NCBI GenBank assembly: GCA_936450465.1
Contig: OW388296.1
Coordinates: forward strand, 13,265,867 to 13,329,866
Origin: Gibbula magus
Lineage: Eukaryota > Mollusca > Gastropoda > Trochida > Trochidae
DNA length: 64,000 nt
Direction: 5' to 3'
The notes under the pieces are model-generated. The model did not search any database. It saw only the letters and a list, made by a program, of their open reading frames with translations, and was not told the origin of the DNA. Below, one piece after another: positions 1-12,216 of this stretch (within the stretch, counting starts at the first letter, position 1; each line of letters opens with the position of its first letter). The position numbers and the translations under genes were made by a program.

Positions 1-700
1 AAATTCGATACAATTCACTACCCGAAAAGATATTCCAGTACTTCAACAAACGTTAAAATCGTAGAACTGTAAATCACAATAAGTACTTACCTTGAAGGAT
101 TTAAAAAATTATATATCTTGCTATGGTATTGTCTGTAAGAAAGACACCCCAGAAGTGCTTCAACAAACTTGAAAATGTCCATTGATTGTCAACATGAAGA
201 TAAATTTTGTCAGTTCGTCCAATGGATAAGACTATATAAACTAAAGGTGTACCTTTAGGGTTAAAATGTAGTCGTAATAATACTTAACTGACGACTGTCA
301 CAGAATGCTTGGTTTCAATGTGAAGTTTGTTCCCTGTGAATTTGTATTACTTTTGCAACGCCAAGTTGCATGTTGCATGTTGCATTTCCAATGGCGGCCA
401 AAAAAATTAGACACCGAACGAAATTTCAGTTCAAGCAGTTGGTTCAAGGGAACTAACTGTGGATCAAAGCGTCCATAAAATGTCCCTAGAGATTCATTTA
501 GATCCCAAATGGAAATCAGATTATCATGGTTCGTATCGTAGAAAATTCGGACAATGTTTTTCTTACATATAGGCCTATTACATATATCCTCAAGTGCACG
601 ATAATGAGGAATCTAAGGGTTGAATAAAATCACCAAGCATTATCAATTAAATTAAACATATGTATCCAAGGGTTAAATGAAATCATCGAAGTGTGTCCAA
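1..700. repeat. Segmental duplication, copy A (pairs with 12217-12990)
   Basis: This stretch matches 12217-12990 almost collinearly. Both copies begin with 'aaattcgatacaattcacta' and share runs such as 'gtaagaaagacacccc', 'ggttcaagggaactaact' and 'ggatcaaagcgtccataaaa'. Similarity fades near 700, returns at about 1100-1320 (against 15760-16380), and continues into gene copies G1 and G2. It looks like the 3' flank of a duplicated block carrying one gene each. No coding function is seen here. Confidence 0.85.
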
Positions 701-1441
701 GAGTTAACAATTAGGCCAGCTACAAATTCTAAATTCAAAGTGCCACATGTCAATCAGACGGGGGAAGCCCATGTCTTGGCCTACTGCAGTAAAATAGACT
801 ACAGTACGGTACACAATAAACAAAATTGAGTGTTTTCTTAACATTACATTTTCGAAACTCTGGAAATCAGCACTGGCCCTTAAATGATAAAATGATAGAT
901 CATGTGCTGACGTAATCTTGCCGTTTTTATCAACAAACATGGCGTCATGGCCTCGATGGGAAAACAACGCCTGCGCATGTCTGATAGGTAAAATAATATT
1001 CTAGAACAGAAGTAATAGAACAGAATAATGAGCCCTGTTATTAGGTGAGATTCTAAAGTCAGGCCTAATTTTCAATATCTTCAACACAATTGTCTACATC
1101 TTGTCATTTCATTCAAAAGTTGTATTCTGTAAAAACACGTGCTCATCACGGGAATCCAGTCTTCTCAATGTTTACCTGAACAGTTCAAATGCTCAGTTAA
1201 AAACAACATGGATGATTGCACAACTTAATTTGACTTCAATCAAAACCAAGAAAGCAATCCAAATGCATCATGATTTATGCGGGAAAAAATGATTTGAGTA
1301 ACCTCTGATGGGAAAAAAAAAAATTTCCAACCAATAATCACTTAATTTTTCTCATATTATTTGCACAAATACCAATAAAAACACGCATTTAACATTTCAA
1401 CATCAATAGAGTCTTGGTTTCCTGGTTCCAATTTGAACAAG
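701..1441. other. 3' flank of G1, no gene recognised
   Basis: Positions 1100-1441 are shared with the 3' flank of G2 (15760-16496), so this is probably 3' untranslated or flanking DNA of the duplicated gene block. The match is broken in the other copy by a foldback insertion, which makes 1205-1220 an empty insertion site. A short open frame on the minus strand at 704-967 has no recognisable domain and no support. Confidence 0.6.
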
Positions 1442-3573
1442 TCAACGTCCTCCTCTAACACCAAAGCGAAGATCTTGAACAATCCTTAGGACATCACTGC
1501 CAAGGATTCCCAGAGCTAATCCAACAACCACCACAATCCACCAAGACATGCCGATAGTTGTGGAAGAAGGACGGTAGGAACACTTATCTTCTTCCTTATG
1601 GCTTGAGACGTCTTCTGTGGAACCACCTTCAGATGTTCCTTGAGCTCTTCTATGATGTTAAGGAACTGTTCATCAGTCACAGACAGGTTCAGGAGCTGGG
1701 GGTTGGTGGTGAAGCAAGTTTTATTTATCTTAGCCGTCTCTGTGGTTGACCTGTCAGTTTCAAAGGACCTTTCAGTTGAGAGTGAGTTTATGTTTGTGAA
1801 GGGAGCAGTGGCAGTGACTGTTTTCATTTCTGTTGATGTTTTTCCTGAAGTTGACTCAGAGGTTTTATCAGTTGATGATATTTCTGGTGTAACGGATGTT
1901 GATTCTTCAACACAAATATTGTCTTGCCATGCCTATCCATTAAAGAAAACAAATTCAGATGATTAATGAACCATTATTCCCAAACAACTAAAAATCTAAA
2001 TCAATACCAAAGATTTCGAAGAGTTTCTTTATTCGTAGCATGTTTATTCCCAATATCAATCGCATTCGACTCCTTCACTAAGCATTTTCTTTTACAAAAC
2101 CTATAGCCTTTTTTGATTCGGTTATAAATAGGATGTGATTTTGTTGAAATATCATATTCCCAAATGGATATAATCTACCCATTGCTTTTGTCCAAAATAT
2201 TAAAAAAAAAAAAATTCAAACCGTTATTGAATGATAGCAAAAGGTGATATCAAAAGTTAATAGACATATTTTCTTTTTTCTCCCCCAAAGTCAAGTTTTA
2301 ATCTTAAATTCACTTACCATGTTTATTTTATCCAGCTTCATCCCGGTGGATGTGCAGTAGGCAAACTTTCGTTGTGAATATTGAATGTAAGCTGTGAAAT
2401 ATCCGTCAGTTTCTGGTAGATACAGAGTGTACAGTGCATTTTGTAAAAGAATATAACCAACAGAAAGGTTTGTGTTGTTAACCTCTATCCATTGTTGTAT
2501 ATTGATTGGTTCCTTGTTCAGCAGAATCGAGGCCCTGAATTGAGATTCCACAACAAGGATGAGGTACCCATCATTATTGGAATATTCAGGGAATCTGAAA
2601 GTGTAATAATTGAGCCACTGCCTTCTAGGAACAAGTAACATCATGCATTGATCAAGACCTCTATTCCGAGTGACATATTTGGTCGCAAGAACCGGCTTAT
2701 CAGAAACAATTTCAAAAGCATCTGTTGATGACAAATTGAGTCGAATCATATCTCCTTTCCTCTCAAGAAGGTAGGTTGTGTTACCAACATTCACAGAGGT
2801 ACAAGGGGCACTTGCCAGGATGGTGTAGAGATCTGTGCCTGTTTTACCAGGAGAAGGAAGAGATGTGAAATGAGTTCCCCATGTGTCCACTGGTGGCATC
2901 TGTTCAGCAAGATGATCAGTTGCATTTCCAGAAGAGTATATTTGAATTGTTCTGTTTCCTGATATGACTGCAGCAGGTTTGTTTGATGATACAAATACAC
3001 CTGTTAGGTCATGGGTCATATCCAGTTGATACACTTCATATTCTTGCATGCTCAATACAAGATGTGAAGGGTTTACATATGTGATTCCATTGTAATCTAT
3101 TTCATAGTTAAGAGATTGATCATCCCTGATTCGAAAATGTATTTTAACAACTGTCTCATTTTCTGTTGCAGTCACAGAAAACTGACTTTCCTGCCAATAA
3201 CTCATGATATAGTAATCAGTTCCATAATTCTCTACAGGTATCGCTATGTATGAATCTGCTGAGGCAATCTCTGTGTCGTGAACCATCACACTGATATCTT
3301 GGTCTGCTGAAACTTTCACAACCTTTTTAGACAAGCCAGTACCCTTCAGTTGAATACTGTTATCGAGACAGATGTATTCACTACTGGTGTTGTTGATGAC
3401 ATCAGTGGTGTTGAAGTTGATTTCAGGGTCAAGACTGGTAACTTGTACAGCAATATTATCATCCAGGATTGTAGTCAATGTCATGCATTGGCGTTTTGGA
3501 GTTTGTGCTCTGTATACTTCATTCTCTTGAAACGTGATCAGAAATTCTTGTCCAAGTATGGAGAATACTACTC
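1442..3573 (-). pseudogene. G1: IgGFc-binding-domain membrane protein, frameshifted before the membrane helix
   Basis: Exon 2 is 3573-2318 (1256 nt, same length as in G4 and G5) and is open throughout. It starts after a TTTTAAG acceptor and ends at an ATG|GTAAGT donor. It encodes a complete IgGFc-binding N-terminal domain, including GQEFLITFQENE near the start and DHLAEQMPPVDTWG in the middle. Exon 3 starts at 1932 (A-W-Q-D) and carries the Ser/Thr stalk and CFTTNPQLLNLSVTDEQF module. Compared with G4, four bases are missing near 1576-1580, just after KKISVP. The new frame stops at 1516, so the membrane helix and tail, which persist in the other frame down to the ancestral stop at 1442-1444, are lost. 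I could not find a signal exon upstream on this strand. It could be a decaying copy, or encode a shortened ectodomain if an exon 1 exists. Confidence 0.85.
1933..2317 (-). other. Intron 2 of G1
   Basis: The stretch between exons 2 and 3 of G1 starts with GTAAGTG and ends in ATAG when read on the minus strand. It is AT-rich with A-runs and contains nothing recognisable. At 385 bp it is close to the basal intron 2 size of the family (341 bp in G4, 476 bp in G6). Confidence 0.75.
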
Positions 3574-3722
3574 CTTAAAAGAAAAGAAAAAGTATTTCAG
3601 TAACATGAACAGTGTGTAATTAATCTAACAACTTTTAGTTACATTTTTTTAAATTTACTTCAGCCTCCCTTTTCCGTCATCATTGATCAGAAATATCCAT
3701 GGTTAATACAAGACATGACAAT

Positions 3723-3725
<3 letters not shown>

Positions 3726-3793
<68 letters not shown>
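3726..3793. repeat. (AT)n microsatellite
   Basis: About 34 uninterrupted AT units, lying 150 bp upstream of G1 exon 2. The repeated Ile-Tyr frames read across it on both strands are artefacts. Confidence 0.98.
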
Positions 3794-3795
<2 letters not shown>

Positions 3796-3799
3796 AAGG

Positions 3800-4289
3800 T
3801 CGGGGTTTGATTACCAAAAAAAAGATGGGAGTTGTTGCTACCTTGCTTTGCACTCAGCATTATAAGGATATAACAACACTTGAACTGGCGCTGCACTGTG
3901 GCTGCCGGGTGCCCCTAAATGAATTTCCGATTTAAATGTACTTTGTATTCAGGACAATAACGTGTTATTATATAGTAAAATATTTGCTAATATTAACATT
4001 ATTTTTAAATCGATATTTCAGTATTTACATGAGAAAAAGTAATTTTCGAACCAACATGTAGTAGTAAATCTGCATGAATTAACTTTCAGAAATTTCTTTT
4101 TTTAACATAAGGTATGAATTTATCAATCAATAAACACATTTTCTTCAATTAAGATCATTTTGAAAAATGACACTTTGTATAGTAAATTTATACCAATTCT
4201 TGACAAATACCATATTTATCTCATCGAATGAGGTAGAAAAGTATTATTGTTAAGTTGGTGGAGTTGAAGCAAGTTGCTGTTGCTGAACT
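3800..4289. other. Intergenic or intron 1 DNA of G1, nothing recognised
   Basis: AT-rich sequence upstream of G1 exon 2. I looked for a minus-strand signal exon of the MACS type followed by GTATGT and did not see one. Confidence 0.5.
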
Positions 4290-4605
4290 GTAATACAGGG
4301 GATTTGTGCCAAACATGAAGACATGTTGACTTGTAACTTGTAAATTGTAACATGTCGTTCTCAACCATACAAGTCTCGAAAAAATAAGTCCAACCATGCA
4401 AAACTAACATTTTAATCCTGTCAATCTTAACTTTCTATTCTCAACTTTACAAAGTTAAAATGTAATTCTAGAAATCGTCAAAGTCGAAAAGTCAACTTGT
4501 CATTTTTAATTATTAAATCTAAATAATATACACATTGTGTCATGTTACAACTTACGTTTGACAAATGAAAAATGGAAATTGAGGAGTTGCAAAGTCAGCT
4601 TTGTA
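4290..4605 (+). repeat. Left arm of a long inverted repeat (with 7357-7615)
   Basis: This segment is the inverted counterpart of 7357-7615. Shared strings, allowing for strand, include 'gaagacatgttgacttgta', 'aacatgtcgttctcaacca', 'acttgtcatttttaattatt' and 'ggagttgcaaagtcagcttt'. The arms are diverged and enclose about 2.75 kb of AT-rich DNA. They may be two opposed copies of one repeat, or the long ends of an old foldback transposon. Confidence 0.8.
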
Positions 4606-7356
4606 AAACGGACATATTCGGAATATTACGGAAATTAGCGGAAAGGAACGAATAATCCCGATCCGATGGTGGGGTTGACTTATTCCCATTTATGATAGTA
4701 AGTTAGTTTATCAAAATGTGTGAGTCCAGTAATAAATCGTACATTTTCTTGTGACCAAGAAGGGTGTTGATTTCTTTTTTTTTTGCATTTGATTGTAAAA
4801 GGGTATACAGGATTGCACAGTTTACACTCGGGTATAATGATAGCTATACGTGTTTTAAGAGTTGGCATAATATAAAGCTACATGTTTAATGCCTTCATAA
4901 GTAAGACACTCTGTATCAATTGGCTATAAAGAAAACATTGCTTCTTTTGTAAACAAAAATAATAAACAGAAAAAAAAACAGTTGGTCGGGACATTTTTTT
5001 ACATTCGATTTTGGTTAGATAATTTATCGACATTTTAAAAATAAATACATGACCGTAAATATATGTAACTTTCCAAATAAACCTTACGTAATTTCAAGTG
5101 GTTTCGAAACATAAATTACTGTCAGTGTCACGGACTGCTTTGATTTGGGTCCACAAAATGATTGTCATTTTCCTGTCTCAGCTTTTGGATCGTCTCAACA
5201 CTGGTCACAGTTCGGTATTTTTTCCCCCCGTTTCCATGGAAACGCAACATCGATTCCTTTCTGTGGCAGAACTAAAAATCCGTAAGGTATAGCTCAATGA
5301 AACATTATTTTCAAATGTTTTATTAAGTTCATTTCACAGGTATACAGACAAAAGTGAAACACACATGAAGGATGTGCAGAGCTAAGAAACAATTTTTAAA
5401 CCTGAAAATATTGTTTAAAAAATTCCATTTCGCATGGAAAGAAGGCGTTGTTTTTAATATACGAGCGAATAATGTTTGCAGAAAAAACAAATATTTGAAT
5501 GACTTATTTTCCTTTTCAGCAGCTCTCTTGTGTAGATTGCTCTGTTTATAAATATATACTGAACATCTAAAATGTCACACTCTTAGTACAGTTTCTGGAC
5601 TTTTCAAACACACTAATCCTTGAAATATGTGTATAAAGAAGCCCATTCTGCAACTTCTAGACGGATTGTGTTGTGTTTTTCCTTGACAACACATTAATTG
5701 AATGAACATTTCTTTTCTTTGAACGTTTAAATTAATAATTAATTATATATTTCTACTACAATGAGTTTGTTACATTAAAGATTAACAAACAAAAGTGTTA
5801 ATAGACACGGCAAAGACGTATGTTTAGGGGAGACATATTGTTGTAAAACATAAATTATCGGAACTATTATCTAAATAAAAATTATCATCGTTTCTTATAT
5901 GACTTAATAAAACACATATTTAATTTATTGAAAACAATACGCATGTCAATGTATTCATGAATGACCATTTTAGTGAAATTGTACGTTTTATTTATATTTT
6001 TGTATATCCTGTATATGTTACAGCCGATTCAATTTTTAAATTCAACAGTGCAATTATATTTTTGAAATTACCAGTGATACAATTCTATTTTCAGTTTGCA
6101 TTCTATATTCATAATTATTTAATAATTAATTATAGAATTAATGGACATATGAATCATGGAAAATATATTTCTGTCCCACAACAATACACTTTTCACTGCT
6201 TCAAATACTGAAAATATAGTTTGCTTGATAAGTAAATGAAAATAGATAAATTAACATATTCAAAACCAATAAATAATTTAAACTAGTTGAGAAAATTTTG
6301 TTAAATAATTAAAAGAGATAAATTCAACTCAGCTAAAGAACATTTCCCCTTGATTATTTGTTTGTAAGAATAAGACGTATTGACACTCAGAACAGTTTCC
6401 AGTTATAATTAAAGTGCAATGCATTTTTAAATAATTTTTAAACAAGTATATGAAGTTCCCTGATTTAGATCATTGCTTTGTGGTACATTTGAAATATCTG
6501 AATTTTAATAATAAAGTTATCAACACTGGCTTTTGTATTTCTTTCAATTTCTTCCCCACTAACGTTTATATACTTTCAATATCATGATTTTCTTTATCAA
6601 AACTTGGATATTCATTTGTGAATGCAAAAGACTTTACTGAACACTTAATATTGGAGTAAAAAAAAGTGAATGTTGACGTGATTGAACTGAGAGAAGATAA
6701 TGTGTAAATGAACGCACAGAAAGTAATTATTTTTTTCGGGTGTAGGATGTCTATATATGGTTTGTAAATCTGCAGTTTAATATGTAAATGAAAGAAGTTT
6801 TATGATAACGGATCGGATACATTTATCATAGACTCAATGCCAACCAAGCTATGCGATCCTTTATGTCAGTCAGTGTCATACCACATTTACATTACTTCTA
6901 CATTCGTTTTGCGTTGCCAAAAAAATAATTGTTTGTCAAATGTCCTTAAAATTTATTGAAATAATAATTAGAATACCTAAGAATTAATTTTCAATTCGTA
7001 TTTTCGTTTGGCATTTAATTACTAAGCGACACTATCAAACGGAATGTAAGTGACAATAGCGCTCCGTGATCTGACAACGTGCGTTTGTTTGTAGGACATA
7101 ACAAGAGTTATGTCCCTTGATTTTCAGGGGGCGTGGTAAATTCGTCCAGCGTTGGGCTCAAAATAGACTAAGGGATTCCCCATCTGGGACAGCGGCAAGG
7201 GAGGTCTCGTTTTTTTCCGCAAATGCCTCTCGTCCTCGGAAAACATCGGCAATAATCGGGAAACTTCCAAATATGGTCAATGCGAATTCATGTAGAGTTG
7301 TAATTTGAAACATTGCATTCGCAACTATGCAAGTCATGTCAGTCTCGAAATGCTGA
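4606..7356. other. AT-rich stretch between inverted arms, no gene recognised
   Basis: About 2.75 kb of AT-rich sequence. Open frames are short and of low complexity, with no domain, splice-supported exon or RNA gene that I can identify. A GC-richer patch at about 7125-7260 has no recognisable coding content. Confidence 0.5.
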
Positions 7357-7615
7357 AGTCCGTTTTACAAAGCTGACTTTGCAACTCCTCATTTTCCTTT
7401 TTTCATTTGTCAAACGTAACTTGTAACATTACAAAATGTGCATATTATTTAGATTTAATAATTAAAAATGACAAGTTGAATTTTCGAAGTTACTATTGAC
7501 AGAATTAAAAAGTTAGTTTTGCATGGTTGGACTTGTCTTTTTGAGACTTGTATGGTTGAGAACGACATGTTACACATTACAAGTTACAAGTCAACATGTC
7601 TTCATTTTTGTCACA
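7357..7615 (-). repeat. Right arm of the long inverted repeat
   Basis: Reverse-complement match to 4290-4605, running from the AAAGCTGACTTTGCAACTCC end to the ACAAGTCAACATGTCTTC end. The arm ends shortly before the Tc1-type transposon, and I see no target-site duplication outside the two arms. Confidence 0.8.
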
Positions 7616-7786
7616 AATACCCTTCCATATAATTTCGACCTGCATTGCGTCAATTGGTGTTGATGGAAATGACTATTCTGCATTCACGTCATATTCTAAT
7701 CTTGAGAAGTTAAAACAGAAGTGGAAATTTATCAGTTCTCCAATTGGTTGGAGAAAAAAATTAAGATAAACTGAACGCCAAAATAA

Positions 7787-9535
7787 ATGTTACGTGTTCA
7801 GGGGAATTTTGCTTTGTTTAGTGTTTTGTGCTAAAATATCAGACCTGTAACTTAAATGATAAATAAGTTGTCGCCAGTTCTTCATGGGTGGGGTCAATTG
7901 TCCTATTCCGATCATGCACAAAAACAACAAAATCATACAATAATCATTAGTTTAATGACAAATTGTATGTGATCAGTATCTGGTATGTCCGCCTCACAGA
8001 AAAAGTCAGTCGTCTGATGAAAGCAGAAGGCATCTGCCTCCATTCGGCCATCAATGCAGCAATATGTTGTTGACTTGTGTGTGGTTGGTGTCGAGGTTGA
8101 TGGATCCTTCGATCGATGGAATCCCAGAGGTGCTCGATGGGATTCATATCGGGCGATCTCGCAGGCCAAGGCAAAACGTGGACGTTGTTGACGTTGAGGT
8201 ACTGTAACGTCACTCTGGCTACATGAGGACGAGAATTGTCCTTTTGAAAAAGGATGTTTGGATTGCGTTGTAAGAATGGGATGACCTCTGGCTGTAGGAC
8301 CCTGTCAATGTGCCTCTGCACCGTCAGATTGCCGTCAATGACGATGAGGTCGGTGGTTGCATTGTTGTGTACCCCACCCCAAACCATGACGCTGCCTTCA
8401 CCGAAAGGATAACTTCCTGTATCCTGCAGTGTGCCCCCTCTCCCCCCGGCGAGGGTAGACCCTCCTTTCCCCGTCTGCTACGTGCATCTGGAACCGACTT
8501 TCGTCGGAAAATAACACTCTCTGCCAGTTTTGGTTCTGCCAACGTCGAACATTTCTGGCCCAAGCAAGCTGTTTTGTCGATGTCTGCGCGTCAACAGCAT
8601 TGCTCGCATCGGCCGGTATGACCTCAGTCCATGTTGTTGGAGCCTTCTCACCTTCTGGGACTGATACGGTGTCCAAAGGCAGTAGAAGCTGTCGTTGTGG
8701 TGACTTGAAAGTGCTTCCTGAGATGCATTTGAAGCAGGTACCAGTCTTCATTTGGGGTTGTCACTGGCGGTCTGCCTCTTCTAGCTTAGTCTCGAGTCAA
8801 TCCAGTCTGTTGTAGACGTCCAAGCAGCCTAAAAATGGTAAGACAATGACATCCGAATGTGGCAGCGACTTCTCAATCAGTGGACCCAGTCTGCAATATT
8901 CCAATCGCTCTTTCCCCGCTCTTCAGTTGTTAATCTCGGCATTGAAATCGAATTACGGTGTGAAATAATGAATACAGGGGCCTTTTATACCCGTTACCAA
9001 CTGAGTTCACGAATATTTCATGCGTGGTAAAAATCATATGGCTACGTTTTGGTGACATGATCCATGAAAACCAAAATGTTTAAGAAGTTCTCTATTTAGA
9101 AAGTTTTAGAAACAAATCTAGTCCGTAAACATGTACCAAAGCTTCCTAAAACATTCTAAGCACATTTTTAACAAAAACGTTTTCTTAGAATCTTATGGTT
9201 GAGTTTAGAATAGAAAAATAACAAATCTCAATATTTCGTCATTTTCAGACAAAATAACGAATAAATATTTCCAAAAACTTAACTAATTTCCTTTGTTCAT
9301 GAATGTGCATTCATTATCAAAGAAGACAAAGTCAGTTTGGTTAATTTTTCAACCATTTTTACAATTTTCCCTTCAATTATTGCATGATCGGATAAAGGAC
9401 AATTGACCCCACCCATGAAGAACTGGCAATAACTTATTTATCATTAAAGTTATAGGTCTGCTATTTTAGCACAAAACACTAAACTGATGGAGTGTTATAA
9501 CACAACAAAGCAAATTCATCTGAACACGTACCATT
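7787..9535 (-). mobile_element. Decayed Tc1/mariner-type transposon with long inverted ends
   Basis: The ends are imperfect inverted repeats of 140-165 bp (about 7787-7925 and 9372-9535). Both arms contain 'cagttcttcatgggtggggt', 'caattgtcct' and 'gatcatgca'. Shorter similarity ('aaactgaac.ccaaaa') may extend them outward. The interior carries a transposase on the minus strand. The two ends may still pair, so the element could have been movable in trans by a related transposase, but its own gene is broken. Confidence 0.85.
7947..8942 (-). pseudogene. Tc1-type DD34E transposase, frameshifted
   Basis: The catalytic triad is visible in two frames. The first Asp lies in LFSDESRF (frame ending near 8398). 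The second is in QKDNSRPHVA and the Glu in SPDMNPIEHLWD (frame 8387-7947), with 34 residues between them, the DD34E spacing of Tc1 transposases. A frameshift near 8390-8400 separates the first Asp from the other two, and the N-terminal DNA-binding part (from an ATG at 8942) is spread over several frames with stops. The enzyme would cut and paste the element through its inverted ends. This copy cannot make an intact protein. Confidence 0.88.
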
Positions 9536-10375
9536 TTTATGATATTCAAATTCAAAGAGGTTTTACATTTCTTTTGGGGTTCAGTTTAGTTCAAAATCTT
9601 GGAACTCTTTGCAGTTAAATATGAAATATAGCATGTCTAAGTTACTGCTATCAAGGTTCACTCTCAAAACGTATACATTACTAAGGGTTAGAAACAAATT
9701 AGGATCTGCTTTCTGGTAAAGAGCATCGCTACTGATTATGATACTGCACCCCCATGGGAAAGGCCATTTGAAAACCGAGTCTAATAATAAATAATAAATA
9801 AAATAATAATAAATAAATAATCATAAAACAATTCCAAAAAAATCCATAATCAGCAACAGGAAGTGAATCAAAAGTATCATTTGTCATGAATTAAAAGGTA
9901 GAGGGCTTATAACGCTTCCTTGAGGTGTTGCATTTCGATGATTTTGTACACCAAATTAATCTTTACTTATGCGAACTCTGATAGTAAAATTGGAAAGGAA
10001 TGAAGTGATGCAACTGAACATTCGACTCTTAACTCCCAAACTTAGGAGGCTTCATTGCCTCTGTTTTATAGATAATGATCTATGTTTACTCAACAAAATT
10101 GAAGTCAGGACAGAAGTTGATAAGATTCTATGTGGAAATTAAGGCTTTTACCCACTATCCTCTCCATTATTTTACCCTCATTATATGTTAAAGCTATAGG
10201 TCAATATGAGGAAGGTACTGATTTCCTTTGTAGAACAATAGCATCAGCACCTCGGGTGCAATGTGTAAGAAGATAGACTTTTTCTTGCTCTACGACTGAC
10301 CCTGCATTGTACTTCATGATGAAGGAAACAAACTTCTGAAAGTGGAAGCTATATGTAGCTAAACAATGTCCTTAA
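9536..10375. other. AT-rich spacer with a (TAA)n-like tract
   Basis: A degenerate (TAA)n/(TAAA)n tract lies at about 9781-9827. Nothing else is recognisable. Confidence 0.5.
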
Positions 10376-10843
10376 AGGTACATCCATTGGCTTTAATACG
10401 TTCCGACTCACTATATGTGCTGTTTACAGTACAAATAAATTTACTCAGCTTGCATATTCATCTCCAATCGCCAAATATATCATAATGACTAGTTTCCAAT
10501 TAAAATCGAGTAACATCATTATGCATGTGTAGAAACCGAAACTGCACGCCCCATTTAACTGCATAGTAGTTATATGACCTACTTAACCTGATCAACCCAA
10601 ATTAATAATTTTGTCTGTTATAAATAAGATTCCAAAATTACGTTTGCTCATTGGCGCGGGCCACACGCAGATCATTGTCCGGTTTTCGATCAGAAATCAC
10701 TACTTTTACCTTCATATCGACAATATTCTAAGTCGGGTATCATCAAAATGATGTTTTTCGGCAACAATCAGTACTTCTCGATAAAGTAACACATTTTTTA
10801 ACATTTTGAATATGTGACCCCAAACAACACAATGGATGTACTT
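10376..10843. mobile_element. MITE with TTAA target duplication (family 1, copy 1)
   Basis: The element begins AGGTACATCCATT and ends AATGGATGTACTT and is flanked by TTAA on both sides (10372-10375 and 10844-10847). It shares its interior, in opposite orientation, with 61319-61759; for example GAAACTAGTAATTATGAT-like and GTCCGGTTTTCGAT blocks occur in both. It is non-coding. TTAA duplications are typical of piggyBac-type transposases, so that is the likely mobilising enzyme, although none is present here. Confidence 0.85.
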
Positions 10844-10847
10844 TTAA

Positions 10848-11690
10848 TGGCAACAGACTACTCGAGGGATTTGATGTGTTATATCTTTTAGAAAACTTTC
10901 TGTAACAACTTTTACAGAGAACTGGTTTTCTTTTCAATAACGAGTCTCTCAATAATTCTCTATCAGAGTTTCCAAAAGTAATTCTGATAAATACAACTCA
11001 TCATAATGTACCAGTACATTCTGATTTTCTTAGCAACTCTTCTTGGCAAGCTAGTCCAAAACAAAAATGGTTGGGAGGTACCTTGAACCCAGAAGATTAA
11101 AGTTTCTACATTTTGCCCTGAACCCATCAACTATGGGCACGATAGTAATTTTCGGGGCACCTTTTGTATCCCTGACCTGGATAAGCCGTAGACACGTGTG
11201 AGAACGTGTAAACACGCGTAATAACAGTTTACTGCTACGCAGTATACTGCGCGCGAAGCGAGCATGTAGACCTATATATATAAATAGAATATTAGGAGAC
11301 ATTTTAAACCAAAATAGAAGTCATTTTCGTGTTTATTGGCAAAAGTTAAAGTTAAAACTTTAATAGACGAGAGTCTTAAACACAAATTATTGTTTTACTC
11401 AAAAACATCTTTCCAATCGTTTGTTATTGAAAGGAAATCCCAATGACGTAGCTTCTCACTGATTGGTCAATTCAATCTCACATGTGGAATTTTCGGTATA
11501 AGGAATTGACTACTTGGGAATGTCGCTGACCTGACGGTAAGACGGTCTAAAACATGTACTGTTTGGTGTAGATCATAGATTACTTTATTACCCATATGGT
11601 TGAAAATAACCGAGTTAATATTATTGATATGAGCACATATCACGTTTGCCTAGCAATCCTTGTTTCACCGCGGCTTCCCTTATTTCGTCG
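10848..11690. other. Intergenic, no gene recognised
   Basis: Mixed AT-rich sequence. A GC-richer, partly palindromic patch at about 11185-11260 (acacgtgtgag, aacacgcgtaa, gcgcgcgaagcg) looks like foldback-element debris. A CCAAT-type 'ctgattggtc' occurs at about 11459. Confidence 0.45.
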
Positions 11691-11730
11691 TCTGTGACGT
11701 CATAAAACGATTGTTCGTGACGTCACTGTA
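11691..11730. promoter_or_regulatory. Two CRE palindromes (TGACGTCA)
   Basis: Exact TGACGTCA occurs at 11695-11702 and 11718-11725. The octamer is the full cAMP-response element bound by CREB/ATF factors. No gene starts nearby, and elsewhere in this window the octamer sits in foldback repeats, so this is probably repeat-borne. Confidence 0.5.
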
Positions 11731-12216
11731 GCTTGCCGTCGCAAAGGAAGTGGGCCATTTCCTGGCTAATTTTACGCGAATCAAATGGAATAGAATAGGT
11801 CATAAAGAAATTATCACACTCGAAAGTGTGCCGTATGACGTTTACGAAACTCGTGCAAATGTATGTATAACCCTCGCTCTCGCTCGGGCAATACAAACAT
11901 TCACACTCGTTTTGTAAAAGACATATGACACACTTCCTCGGGTAATTATCTCTATGTATGGATGTTTGACAGACTGAATGAATGTTAGGCCATATGTTTA
12001 TGAACAACGATGATTTTGTTTGTTTTTCAGTGGAGGAGAAATTACAATAATTATCACATCAGGATATCAATAAAGTTCAAAGGGAGTGATCAGGTCACAG
12101 CGTCAGCTGCTTAATTTTTTATAAATTGTGTAGATTCTACATAAAATGTCTATGCACATGATATCACCAAATGCTAATTCCATTTTTGATTGTGATTGAT
12201 ATCCGTGTTTTACATA
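11731..12216. other. Intergenic, nothing recognised
   Basis: A minus-strand open frame of 94 codons (11723-12007) has no recognisable domain or splice context. Confidence 0.45.

Noticed and set aside
704..967. Minus-strand open frame of 87 codons
   Set aside because: No domain, no splice partner, and not preserved in the duplicated flank of G2.
3687..3935. Open frames on both strands with long Ile-Tyr repeats
   Set aside because: They are readings of the (AT)n tract with no codon-level evidence; the same applies at 38436-38636.
5957..6211. Open frame of 84 codons in AT-rich DNA
   Set aside because: Aromatic/Ile-rich reading of AT-rich sequence with no conservation cue.
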